From JACRLV01 sp045863555 (GTDB lineage: Bacteria; Planctomycetota; Phycisphaerae; UBA1845; Fen-1342), in the NCBI GenBank assembly GCA_045863555.1, contig BTUU01000001.1, positions 404,754 to 468,753 of the forward strand: a stretch of 64,000 bases of DNA, read 5' to 3'. Below are positions 41,833-50,684 of this stretch, in pieces. The notes under the pieces were generated by a model, which worked only from the letters and a program-made list of their open reading frames with translations, had not been told where the DNA came from and did no database searches. The translations under genes and the position numbers were made by a program. Every line of letters starts with the position of its first letter. The stretch's first letter is position 1.

Positions 41833-44090
41833 GACCTCTCTCAGGCCAGCGCGTTGTCGCAGGACTGATCGCGCTTGCCGCACTTTCGGTGGCTCCGGTT
41901 TTCGGGCGTGACTGGGTGACGCTCGGACCGGCGCCGATTACGAGCGGACCGTACACGGGCCGCGTGTCGGCCGTCGCGTGCCATCCGACCGACGCGAACG
42001 TCTACTACGTCGGCGGCGCGGATGGGGGCATCTGGCGAACGACGGATGCAGGCGTCACCTGGACCGCGCTGACGGATCACATGCCGACGACCGCGATCGG
42101 CGCGCTCGCGATTGATGTGACGAATCCCCAGATCGTCTACGCGGGGACCGGCGAAGCGAACTACGCGAATCACAGCCGCTTCGGGCTGGGCCTCTACAAG
42201 ACGACGGATGGCGGGACGACGTGGGCACACCTTGCCGAGGAGACGTTCGCGGGGCGCTGCTTCGCAAAGCTCGTGATACACCCGACGAATCCGGAAACGC
42301 TCTTTGCCGCGGTGACGCGGGCCGGTGGTTTTCCCGCACTGGCCGCGGCGAAGAATCATCCGAGTGCGAATGGGCCGGTCGGGCTGTTTCGTTCGGACGA
42401 CGCGGGCGAGACGTGGTCGCTCGTGGCGGGCGGTCTGCCGGCGGAGGTGGCGACGGACGTTGCGATCGACGCGGGCGACCCGAATCTGATGTATGCGGCG
42501 ATCGGGCACATTTTCGGCTCGACGGCGAACGGGATCTATCGTTCGCAGGACGGCGGGGCGTCGTGGACGCGACTCGCGGGCGGCCTGCCGACGAGTGCGC
42601 TCGGCCGGATCAGCCTCGCGACGGCGCCCTCGCAGCCTGGCCGGTGCTATGCCCTGATCACGCGCGAGGCGACTGCGTCGGGTGGCAATGCGTCGACGGT
42701 CGGCGCGTACCGGACCGACAATTCCGGTGCGACGTGGACTGTGCTTTCGGCGCTGGGAAATATCCAGTCGACGTATGGGTGGTTTCTCTCGATCATCACG
42801 GTGCAGCCGACGAACGCGAACACGGTGTTCATGGGCGGGCTCGATCTTCGACGCTCGACGGACGCCGGTGCGAGCTGGAGCACGGTCACGCCTCCGCACG
42901 TCGACATGCACGCCGCGGTCTGGGATGCGACCGGGCGGCTGGTCGTCGGGGATGACGGCGGCGTGCACCGCACGGCGAACCTGGGCGGCTCGTGGAGTGC
43001 CCTGAACAACGGGCTCGGGCTGATCCAGTTTTACGCCGGTGTTTCTTCGCATCCGACGGATCCGTTGATTTTCTTCGGCGGGTTCCAGGACAACGGCTCG
43101 AACCGGCGGAATACGGCGACGCTGAACTGGACGCAGGTGCTCGGCGGCGACGGCGGCTGGACGCAGCTGGACCAGGCGAATCCGCTGCGTGTGTTCGTCG
43201 AATTCCAGGGATCGGGAAATCTCTACCGGTCGACGAACGGGGGCGCCGGCTTTTCCCTGTCCAGCTCCGGCATCAACACGGGCGATCGGAACGCATTCCT
43301 GCCGCCGTATCTCATCGACCCGACGGACTCAAACCGGATGCTCTACGCGACGCACAGGGTGTATCGAAGTCTCAATGGCGGGACGAGCTGGACGGCGATC
43401 AGCCCCGACGTGACGGGCGGCGCGGGGGCGATCCGGGCGATGGCGATGGCGCGGTCGAATCCGCTGGTCGTCTACCTCGCGACGACGGACGGCTTCGTCA
43501 AAAAGTCCGTCGACGGCGGGGCGACCTTCGCAACGCTCCTGACGGATGCGTCGACGTGGCCGCGCGTGACGCGCGAGCTGACGATTGCGCCGCATGATGC
43601 GGATACCGTCTTTCATGCCGGGTGGCGGTTCGGTTTTCCGAAGGTTCGCCGCTCGACGGACGGCGGGGCGAACTGGACGACGCTCGACGGCGATCTGCCC
43701 GACATCCCGGTGAATGTCGTCGAAGCGGATTTCCGCTTCACGCCGACCGTGCTGTACGCGGGCAGCGAGGTGGGCGTCTTTCGCTCGCTCGACGGCGGCG
43801 TGCACTGGCGGCGCTTCGGCGACGGACTTCCCAACGCCGTCGTGAACGACATGCAGCTCGACGTGGCGCGCGATCGGCTGGTGGTCTCGACGCAGGGGCG
43901 CGGGCTGTGGAGCATCGGCGGGCTGCACCCGGCCGACCTCGACGGCAACGGATTCATCGACCTGACGGACCTGGGGATGCTGCTGTCCGACTATGGCTGC
44001 GTCAGCGGCGACTGCGCGGCGGACCTGGACGGCGACGGGGATGTCGACATCGGCGATCTGTCGCTGCTTCTGGCGGCGTATGGCACGTGA
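41829..44090 (+). CDS. Secreted sortilin/VPS10-like propeller protein with dockerin
   Basis: 753 residues with signal peptide ending near 27 (SVAPVFGRDW). The body is a ten-bladed-type propeller with many Asp-box motifs: TTDAGVTWTALTD, TTDGGTTWAHLAE, SQDGGASWTRLAG, STDAGASWSTV, STDGGANWTTLDG and SLDGGVHWRRF. Each is preceded by 'P-TDAN-VYYVGG'-like strands. The C-terminus is a dockerin pair, DLDGNGFIDLTDLGMLLSDY and DGDGDVDIGDLSLLLAAYG. No cohesin is in the window, so the anchor partner is unknown. Enzyme function not evident. Confidence 0.83.
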   Translation: MRPLSGQRVVAGLIALAALSVAPVFGRDWVTLGPAPITSGPYTGRVSAVACHPTDANVYYVGGADGGIWRTTDAGVTWTALTDHMPTTAIGALAIDVTNPQIVYAGTGEANYANHSRFGLGLYKTTDGGTTWAHLAEETFAGRCFAKLVIHPTNPETLFAAVTRAGGFPALAAAKNHPSANGPVGLFRSDDAGETWSLVAGGLPAEVATDVAIDAGDPNLMYAAIGHIFGSTANGIYRSQDGGASWTRLAGGLPTSALGRISLATAPSQPGRCYALITREATASGGNASTVGAYRTDNSGATWTVLSALGNIQSTYGWFLSIITVQPTNANTVFMGGLDLRRSTDAGASWSTVTPPHVDMHAAVWDATGRLVVGDDGGVHRTANLGGSWSALNNGLGLIQFYAGVSSHPTDPLIFFGGFQDNGSNRRNTATLNWTQVLGGDGGWTQLDQANPLRVFVEFQGSGNLYRSTNGGAGFSLSSSGINTGDRNAFLPPYLIDPTDSNRMLYATHRVYRSLNGGTSWTAISPDVTGGAGAIRAMAMARSNPLVVYLATTDGFVKKSVDGGATFATLLTDASTWPRVTRELTIAPHDADTVFHAGWRFGFPKVRRSTDGGANWTTLDGDLPDIPVNVVEADFRFTPTVLYAGSEVGVFRSLDGGVHWRRFGDGLPNAVVNDMQLDVARDRLVVSTQGRGLWSIGGLHPADLDGNGFIDLTDLGMLLSDYGCVSGDCAADLDGDGDVDIGDLSLLLAAYGT

Positions 44091-44106
44091 CGGGAGGGCC
44101 TGAACG

Positions 44107-45255
44107 CTAATCGGCGAGAAGATCGGGCTCGATCTCGCGCTCGCCCTTCACGACGGAGACGAACTTCCGGAACAGATGCCCCGCGTCGTGCGGGCCGGGG
44201 CTGGCCTCGGGGTGGAATTGCACGCACATCACGCGTTTCTCGCGGTGCAGGTAGCCTTCGAGGCTGCCGTCGTTGAGGTTGATGTGCGTGACCGTGCCGC
44301 CGACGGCTTCCAGCGATTCGATATCGACCGCGAATCCGTGATTCTGGCTGGTGATTTCGACGCGGCCGGCGGGCGAGTTCAGCACGGGCAGGTTGGCACC
44401 GTGGTGGCCGAAGCGCAGTTTGTAGGTCCGCGCGCCGAGGGCCAGCGCGAGCACTTGGTGGCCCAGGCAGATGCCGAAAATCGGCACCTCTCCGATCAGG
44501 GATCGCAGCGTCTCGACCGTTCCCGTCACGGCGGCGGGGTCGCCCGGGCCGTTCCCGGCCAGGATGCCGTCGGGTTTGAGCGCGCGGATCTGCTCCGCCG
44601 TGGCGTCGGCCGGAGCGATCGTCACGCGGCAGCCGAGGTCGTAGAGATTGCGGAGGATGTTGTGCTTGATGCCGCAGTCGAGCGCGACGACGTGCGTCGT
44701 CCGCGTCGTGACGGGCTTGTGGGCTTCACTTTCGGGCAGCCAGAGGGGCTGCGCCCATTCGGCCGGCTCGCGGGACGCGACCTGTTCGACGAGGTTCGCG
44801 CCGACCATGGAGGGGGCGGCCATCGCCATGCGGACGAGTTCCTTTTCGTCTTTGATCTCGGTTGAGATGACGCCGCGGAGCGCGCCGTGGATGCGGATGC
44901 GGCGCGTCAGGGCCCGCGTGTCGATGCCGGCGATGCCGATGACGCCGTGCTTTCGGCAGAAGTCGGGCAGCGAGGCGGTCGAGCGGAAATTGCTGGGGCG
45001 CGCGGGCAGTTCCTTGACAACAAATCCGGAGAGGAACGGCCTGGCGGATTCGAAGTCCTCTTCGTTGACGCCATAGTTGCCCATCAGGGGAAACGTCATG
45101 GTGACGATCTGGCCGCAATAGGAGGGGTCAGTGAAGATTTCCTGGTAGCCGGTCATCGACGTGTTGAAGACGACCTCGCCCGTCCGCGTGCCGGTCGCGC
45201 CGAACGATTCTCCGGTGAAGACAGTCCCATCCTCGAGCGCCAGCTTGCAGATCAA
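44107..45255 (-). CDS. carA: Carbamoyl phosphate synthase small chain
   Basis: 382 residues, glutaminase subunit that feeds ammonia to CarB for arginine and pyrimidine synthesis. The start is a TTG (LEDGTVFTGESFGATGTRTG near the N-terminus), supported by GGGAG upstream. Blocks include SMTGYQEIFTDPSYCGQIVT, KHGVIGIAGIDTRALTRRIR, nucleophile IFGICLGHQVLALALG and VQFHPEASPGPHDAGHLF. CarB is not in the window. A mini-ORF ATG-CGC-GTT-TGA overlaps the TTG. Confidence 0.95.
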   Translation of the reverse strand: MICKLALEDGTVFTGESFGATGTRTGEVVFNTSMTGYQEIFTDPSYCGQIVTMTFPLMGNYGVNEEDFESARPFLSGFVVKELPARPSNFRSTASLPDFCRKHGVIGIAGIDTRALTRRIRIHGALRGVISTEIKDEKELVRMAMAAPSMVGANLVEQVASREPAEWAQPLWLPESEAHKPVTTRTTHVVALDCGIKHNILRNLYDLGCRVTIAPADATAEQIRALKPDGILAGNGPGDPAAVTGTVETLRSLIGEVPIFGICLGHQVLALALGARTYKLRFGHHGANLPVLNSPAGRVEITSQNHGFAVDIESLEAVGGTVTHINLNDGSLEGYLHREKRVMCVQFHPEASPGPHDAGHLFRKFVSVVKGEREIEPDLLAD

Positions 45256-45419
45256 ACGCGCATCTCCCGGCGGCGCAGCATTTCCCGGCTTCGGCCCGTG
45301 CGCGAAGCAGTGGTCGCGAGTATCGGTGCGCCCAATCGCCGGGGCGTATCTTGCGACCCGGCGGCGGGAAACGCAAATACGGCGTCGGCTCGATTCCGCG
45401 GCGGACCTCCGAGACCGCG

Positions 45420-45449
45420 TTGTCCAACCCGCCGCGTCGCGCCTATGCT
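45420..45449 (+). promoter_or_regulatory. Putative sigma-70-type promoter for the sugar dehydrogenase
   Basis: TTGTCC (45420-45425), 18 bases, TATGCT (45444-45449). The predicted start is near 45456, giving a leader of about 50 bases before the ATG at 45507, with GAGGTG near it. The rest of 45256-45506 holds no gene. Confidence 0.5.
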
Positions 45450-45506
45450 CCGGCGACGCCGGAATCGGGTCCGGCGCTGTCCGCAGCTTCGGCGAGGTGA
45501 CTCGAC

Positions 45507-46841
45507 ATGCTCCGCTCTTTCATCTGTGTGCTCATTCTGCTGATTCCCGGACTCACGGGCTGCCCCAGGGACGATGAACCCGCGGGCCAGACCGGAATCC
45601 CGGCGTTCAGCCAGAAACTCCGGCTCGAACTCGTGGCGGGTGAGCTATCGACGCCCGTGGCGCTCGTGTTTCCAGATGACGGCACCGGGCGGGGATTCGT
45701 CGCGAGCCAGACCGGCCGCATCTCCGTGGTCAACGCGGATGGAAGCGTAAACCCGACGCCGCTGCTGGATCTGAACGACCGCGTGGTTTCGCTGAGCGCC
45801 GTCTACGACGAACGGGGGCTGCTCGGGCTCGCCCTGCACCCGCAGTTCAACGAAAACGGCCGGTTCTTCGTGTTCTACAACGGCGCGGCGACGGACGCGG
45901 TCGAGGCCGGGTCGAATTCCGAAGTGCGAATCGCGGAATACTCCATCTCGGCCGGCGATCCGAATATCGCCGACGCCGGCAGCGAACGCGTCCTGCTTCG
46001 AATCGGCAAGCCGCAGGGAAATCACAACGGCGGTCAGCTGGCCTTCGGACCGGACGGCTATCTCTACGCGTCGGTCGGCGACGGGGGCGGGGCGAATGAT
46101 CGCGGCAGCGGCCACAGTGAACCGGCCGGCAACGCACAGGACCTTTCGACGCTTCTCGGGAAAATCCTGCGGCTCGATGTGGACGGCGGCGACCCGTACG
46201 CGATCCCGCCGGACAATCCGTTTGTGGGCGTCGAGGGCGCGCGGGGCGAGATCTGGGCGTACGGGTTTCGCAACGTCTGGCGGTTTTCGTTCGACGTGAA
46301 CACGAACCGGCTCTACGCGGGCGATGTCGGGCAGGGGGCCCGCGAGGAGATGAACATCGTCACGCGCGGGGGCAACTTCGGGTGGCGTGTACTGGAGGGC
46401 ACGACGTGCCTCAGCCCGGAGAGCGCCGGCGCGACGGGTGAATGTCCTGCCACGGGGCTGCGCGGCGACCCGCTCATTCCGCCCATCTTCGAATATGGGC
46501 ACGACGAGGGAAACTCGATCGTGGGTGGTTTCGTCTACCGCGCCGTGAACATCCCCAACCTGACCGGCTACCTCGTCTTTGGCGACTGGGCAGGCGGATC
46601 GTCGGGTCTGGGTGGTCGGCTCTTCGCCGCGGGCGAGACGATCGAGGGACTCTGGGACATCGAGGAACTGCTGTTTGAAAATGGGAATGCGGATGGGCGC
46701 GTCGGTCGAAATATCCTCTCGCTCGCGGTCGATGCCCAGGGCGAGTTCTACCTGTTGACCAGCGAGAGTTCGCGGCCCGGCGGCACGACCGGGCAGATCT
46801 GGCGGCTCGGCCGCGGAAGCCCGGTGAGCAACCGGCCGTAA
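45507..46841 (+). CDS. PQQ-dependent aldose-sugar-dehydrogenase-like lipoprotein
   Basis: 444 residues. Lipoprotein signal: hydrophobic stretch ending LIPGLTGC (Cys near 19). The soluble glucose/aldose sugar dehydrogenase six-bladed fold is recognisable from ELSTPVALVFPDDGTGRGFV, DERGLLGLALHPQFNENGRF and GNHNGGQLAFGPDGYLYASV with GDGGG. The segments NAQDLSTLLGKILRLDVDGG, WAYGFRNVWRFSFD and GDVGQGAREEMNIVTRGGNF, followed by GW, also fit. It would oxidise sugars outside the cytoplasm with PQQ, if PQQ is supplied; no pqq genes are here. Sugar specificity unknown. Confidence 0.88.
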   Translation: MLRSFICVLILLIPGLTGCPRDDEPAGQTGIPAFSQKLRLELVAGELSTPVALVFPDDGTGRGFVASQTGRISVVNADGSVNPTPLLDLNDRVVSLSAVYDERGLLGLALHPQFNENGRFFVFYNGAATDAVEAGSNSEVRIAEYSISAGDPNIADAGSERVLLRIGKPQGNHNGGQLAFGPDGYLYASVGDGGGANDRGSGHSEPAGNAQDLSTLLGKILRLDVDGGDPYAIPPDNPFVGVEGARGEIWAYGFRNVWRFSFDVNTNRLYAGDVGQGAREEMNIVTRGGNFGWRVLEGTTCLSPESAGATGECPATGLRGDPLIPPIFEYGHDEGNSIVGGFVYRAVNIPNLTGYLVFGDWAGGSSGLGGRLFAAGETIEGLWDIEELLFENGNADGRVGRNILSLAVDAQGEFYLLTSESSRPGGTTGQIWRLGRGSPVSNRP

Positions 46842-46883
46842 TCGCTGTTCGTGACGGTGGGGGCGGATTCGGGAGAAGCGGAA

Positions 46884-47543
46884 CTACTGCGCCTCGGCCA
46901 GCGCCTGGTCGAGGATCTCGCGAAACTGCTCGACGGTCCGGAATCCGGCGACGCGCGTGCCGTTGACGAAGAACGTCGGTGTGCCGCTCACGCCGAGAGT
47001 GATTCCCGAGTCGACGTCGGTCTGGACCCGCGCGGCCGAGTCGCCGCGATCAAGGCAAGCGGTGAACGCGTCGGCATCCAGTCCCCGCGCGGTCGCGTAC
47101 TCGACAAGTGCATCCCGCGACAGGTCGTCCTGATTTGCGTAAAGCGTGTCGTGGAAATCCCAGAATGCTTCGTCGCCCGCGCATTCCGTCGCCTGCGACG
47201 CCGCTTCCGCGTCCGGGTGCACGGCCCGAAGCGGGAAGTGCCGGTAAACCCAGCGCACTTTTCCGGTTTCGACGTACTCGCTCAGGATCGTCGGGTACGT
47301 CTCGCTGAAGAAGCGAGCGCAAACGGGGCACTGAAAATCGCCGTACTCGATGACCGTCACCGCCGGAGCGCCGACGGATTTGATGTGGTCGTCGTCCCGG
47401 ATGAGCGGGCGGGTTTCCGTGGATGGGGGGACAAGCGAATCGCCGGCGCCCGAGTCGCCGTCAACCGGGCAACCGCCCGCGCTGAGCGACACCACGAGCG
47501 CCAGCGATGCGAGAATACGAAGCGGCCACGTCACTTCGATCAC
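46884..47543 (-). CDS. DsbA-like thiol oxidoreductase lipoprotein
   Basis: 219 residues. Starting at GTG 47543 it would overlap the stop of the 27-residue ORF by GTGA; a second GTG lies 3 codons on. The signal RILASLALVVSLSAGGC has a lipoprotein-type Cys. The DsbA/thioredoxin-like domain has YGDFQCPVCARFFSETYPTI (CPVC active site) and the cis-Pro loop GVSGTPTFFVNGTRVAG, with the family helix insertion ATECAGDEAFWDFHDTLYAN between. It oxidises or isomerises disulfides outside the cytoplasm. An extra Cys pair (CAGDE and FTACLD) may also bond. Confidence 0.92.
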   Translation of the reverse strand: MIEVTWPLRILASLALVVSLSAGGCPVDGDSGAGDSLVPPSTETRPLIRDDDHIKSVGAPAVTVIEYGDFQCPVCARFFSETYPTILSEYVETGKVRWVYRHFPLRAVHPDAEAASQATECAGDEAFWDFHDTLYANQDDLSRDALVEYATARGLDADAFTACLDRGDSAARVQTDVDSGITLGVSGTPTFFVNGTRVAGFRTVEQFREILDQALAEAQ

Positions 47544-47623
47544 TTTTTCTGCTTCATGCGAACAACGAGCAAAATAGCGACGAGCACGGCGAGGCCACCG
47601 ATAACATACCAGTTGAATTCCAT
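47540..47623 (-). CDS. 27-residue single-helix membrane peptide
   Basis: MEFNWYVIGGLAVLVAILLV and then VRMKQKK. One membrane helix with a basic tail, so N-out and C-in by the positive-inside rule. It has a strong AGGAG Shine-Dalgarno 10 bases upstream and its stop overlaps the DsbA GTG by GTGA, indicating translational coupling. It may be a small partner of DsbA or an assembly factor; function is unknown. It is below usual gene-calling length and easily missed. Confidence 0.7.
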   Translation of the reverse strand: MEFNWYVIGGLAVLVAILLVVRMKQKK

Positions 47624-48020
47624 GGGTTGAAGCTCCTGAACTCCGTCTGATTGCGCCAAACCGTACGGTCGTGACTCGACCGACGTACCGGCCGCATTCT
47701 AAACACGGAGTGAATCCCGGTCGAGGGCGGCAGCCGCGGCCCATGTATCAATTCTGGGATGGACGGGCTCTATTTCACCGGCGAGGCGGAAAGGACGCAC
47801 AATCACCCGAATCTGCGGGCCGGTGACACACCGGGCCCCTGAGCCGCGGCGGCGGAAGCCGGCCCAGCGCACGCTGCCGCGGCCAATCTTCCTTCAACCT
47901 GTTTCGCCCGTGAGGGTTATGTCGCGCCGGCCGGCGCCGCGCGGCGGCGCGGGTGCTCCAGCCCGCGCGGCGCAATGCGGGTAGAATTCGCTTCCGGACC
48001 TGCACTTCGGAGGACCGGCC
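47624..48020. other. 397-base intergenic region between divergent genes
   Basis: Besides the Shine-Dalgarno of the 27-residue peptide, this contains GC-rich inverted repeats. The clearest is GCGCGGG-tgctccag-CCCGCGC at about 47947-47968. A TAGAAT at 47982-47987 could be the -10 box of the downstream phosphoesterase. That places +1 near 47994, with a GGAGG leader before 48021. No ORF is convincing. Confidence 0.45.
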
Positions 48021-50612
48021 ATGCATCCCACCATCCCGCTGATTCTTTTGACCCTCTGCGTCGCCCTCGCATCTGGCCAGGCGGCGACACAAACCGTGGG
48101 GCCGGCCGGAGACGACCGGACCGTCGTCGCGACCGGGCAGCTTGTGCATCCCGCGGGACGGAGCGTCGAGATCGCCGGCCGGCCGGTGGACGTCGTCGTT
48201 TCGCCCGATGGTGCACAGGCCATCGTGAAAGACAACCGCGGGCTCGTTGTCATTGACGTCGCGTCATGGTCGGTGGTCCAGGAGATCAAATTCCCTGACG
48301 GCGGCGGCTCGATGACCGGCATCGCGATCTCGAGTGACGGACGGCATGTGTACGCCACGACGGCGAAGGGGGACTTGATTGACGCGGTTCGCGGTGCGGA
48401 CGGTCGGTTGAAGCTGGACCGGACGATCAATCTTCCCGCGAAGTCGGGCAGCTCATTTCCCTGCGGGATCGTGCTTTCGCCGGACGGCAAGTCAGCGCTG
48501 GTGTGCCTCTCGCGCAACAACACGCTGGGAATTATCGATCTGGCGGAGGGGAAGATCGCGGCGGAAATCGCGGTCGGCGTTGCTCCGTACACCGTCTGTC
48601 TCACGAAGGACGGCACGACGGCGTTCGTGACCAACTGGGGCGGGCGCCGGCCGGGCGACGGTGAGAAGGCGGAACCATCGTCGGGCACGCCGGCGCTCGT
48701 CGATGAACGGGGCATCGCGGCGAGCGGGACGGTGTCCGTGGTCGACATCGCGGCGAAGAAGGTCCTCGCGGAGATCGCGGTGGGCCTGTCGCCCTGCGGC
48801 CTGACGCTGAGCGCGGACGAAAAAACGCTTTATGTCGCATCGGCGAATTCGGACGAGGTCGCGTTCATTGATGTCGCGGGCCGGCGCGTCGCCGAGACGC
48901 TGGTCGTGCGGCCGGATACGGCCCTGCCGTTCGGGAGCATGCCGAACGGGCTGTCGCTGAGTCCGGACCGGAAGTCGCTGCTGGTGAGCCTCGCGGGAAA
49001 TAACGCGATCGCGGTCGTGCGGCTGGCCGCGGAGGGTGCGAAACCGGCGGGGATCGCGGGGTTCATTCCGACGGCGTGGTATCCGGGGGCGCTCGCGATT
49101 TCGGGCGAGTCGTTCATCGTGGCAAACATCAAGGGCATTGGTTCGCGAACGGAGCGGGAAAAGGGAAAGGGCTGGAACAGTCACTGGCATCGCGGGACGC
49201 TCAGCCTGGTCTCGATGCCCGATGCCGACACGCTGGCGAAACTGACGGAGCGGGCCCGGGCCGACGCCCGCGTGCCCGAAGCGCTCCGAAACCGCGAACG
49301 GGCGCGGCAACGCGACGAAGTGAAGCCCGTGCCCGTGCCGGCCGAACCGGGCCAGCCGTCGGTTTTCGAGCATGTGTTCTACATCATCAAGGAGAACCGG
49401 ACGTACGATCAGATGTTCGGCGACATCGAGCGCGGCAACCGCGACAAGTCGCTGTGCATTTTTCCGCGCGAGATCTCCCCGAATCACCACGCGCTCGCGG
49501 ACGAATTCGTGCTGCTCGACAATTTCTACTGCAACGGCGTGCTATCGGCCGACGGACATTCGTGGGTGACCGAGGGCAATGTGACGCCGTATCTCGAGCG
49601 CTCGTTCGGGGGATTCGAACGGAGCTATACGTTCGGAAACGACCCGCTGACCTATTCGTCCTCCGGGTTCGTGTGGGATCACATCCTGGCGGCGGGATAC
49701 TCCTTCCGGAACTACGGCGAATTCGACGACGCGTCGTACGAGCCGAGTGCGTCGTACAGCGAGGTGCTGAAGGACTGGCGCGAGAAGACGGGCCGGATCA
49801 AGCGGAAGCAGTCGATCGGCGTCGAGCGCGTGCGGCGCTATTCGAACCCGGACTATCCCGGCTGGAACATGTCGATCCCGGACCAGTTGCGCGCGGATGT
49901 GTTTCTTGCCGAATTCCGCGAGTTCAACGAGAAAGGCGGCCTGCCGAATTTCGTCACGATCTACCTGCCCAACGACCACACCTCCGGCACGTCGGTCGGC
50001 CAGCCGACGCCGCGGGCGCTGGTCGCGGACAACGACCTGGCGCTCGGGCGGATCGTCGAGGCCATCACGGAGAGCCGCTATTGGGCGAAGTCGTGCATCT
50101 TCGTGATCGAGGATGATCCGCAGAACGGATTCGACCACGTCGACGGCCACCGCTCGATCTGTCTCGTCATCTCGCCGTACACCAAGCGCGGCGCGCTGGT
50201 GAGCCGGTTCTACAACCAGACGTCGGTCGTCCACACGATCCACCGCATCTTCGGAATCGCGGCCGTCAATCAGTTGACGGCACTGTCGCCCGTGATGACC
50301 GACTGTTTCCAGGCGGAGCCGGACCTGCGGCCGTACGACTGCCGGCCGATCACCGTCGAACTGGGCGAACTGAACAAGAAAGCGGAGCTGCTGTCACCGG
50401 CGGAACGGATTCTGGCCGACGCGAGCAGCGCCATGGACCTTTCCAAGCCCGACCGTGCGGACGAGGACACGCTGAATCGCATCCTCTGGCACGCGATGAA
50501 GGGCGCTGAGACGCCCTACCCGGCGGAGTGGGCCGGGCCGCATGGGCGGGGGCTGGCCGCGCTGGGGCTCAAGCTCGATGAATCCGGCGCGGTCGACGAC
50601 GACGACGATTAG
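48021..50612 (+). CDS. YncE-type beta-propeller fused to phosphoesterase (alkaline phosphatase superfamily)
   Basis: 863-residue exported protein, signal near residues 1-22. Residues 45-400 form a YVTN/YncE-like propeller (RPVDVVVSPDGAQAIVKDNR, GIVLSPDGKSALVCLSRNNT, GLTLSADEKTLYVASANSDE, GLSLSPDRKSLLVSLAGNNA). Residues 450-780 match the phospholipase C/phosphoesterase family, with HVFYIIKENRTYDQMFGDIE and ISPNHHALADEFVLLDNFYC. Also seen are GVLSADGHSWVTEGNVTPYL, FVTIYLPNDHTSG and FVIEDDPQNGFDHVDGHRS. The combination is a known bifunctional arrangement. Substrate may be phospholipid or another phosphate ester. Shine-Dalgarno GGAGG precedes the ATG. Confidence 0.9.
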   Translation: MHPTIPLILLTLCVALASGQAATQTVGPAGDDRTVVATGQLVHPAGRSVEIAGRPVDVVVSPDGAQAIVKDNRGLVVIDVASWSVVQEIKFPDGGGSMTGIAISSDGRHVYATTAKGDLIDAVRGADGRLKLDRTINLPAKSGSSFPCGIVLSPDGKSALVCLSRNNTLGIIDLAEGKIAAEIAVGVAPYTVCLTKDGTTAFVTNWGGRRPGDGEKAEPSSGTPALVDERGIAASGTVSVVDIAAKKVLAEIAVGLSPCGLTLSADEKTLYVASANSDEVAFIDVAGRRVAETLVVRPDTALPFGSMPNGLSLSPDRKSLLVSLAGNNAIAVVRLAAEGAKPAGIAGFIPTAWYPGALAISGESFIVANIKGIGSRTEREKGKGWNSHWHRGTLSLVSMPDADTLAKLTERARADARVPEALRNRERARQRDEVKPVPVPAEPGQPSVFEHVFYIIKENRTYDQMFGDIERGNRDKSLCIFPREISPNHHALADEFVLLDNFYCNGVLSADGHSWVTEGNVTPYLERSFGGFERSYTFGNDPLTYSSSGFVWDHILAAGYSFRNYGEFDDASYEPSASYSEVLKDWREKTGRIKRKQSIGVERVRRYSNPDYPGWNMSIPDQLRADVFLAEFREFNEKGGLPNFVTIYLPNDHTSGTSVGQPTPRALVADNDLALGRIVEAITESRYWAKSCIFVIEDDPQNGFDHVDGHRSICLVISPYTKRGALVSRFYNQTSVVHTIHRIFGIAAVNQLTALSPVMTDCFQAEPDLRPYDCRPITVELGELNKKAELLSPAERILADASSAMDLSKPDRADEDTLNRILWHAMKGAETPYPAEWAGPHGRGLAALGLKLDESGAVDDDDD

Positions 50613-50684
50613 CCGGGTCCGGGAAAATGGCTCGGCGAAATCGCGCCGACGGTCGTTTTCAGTCGATAAAGGCTGTGAACGGCC

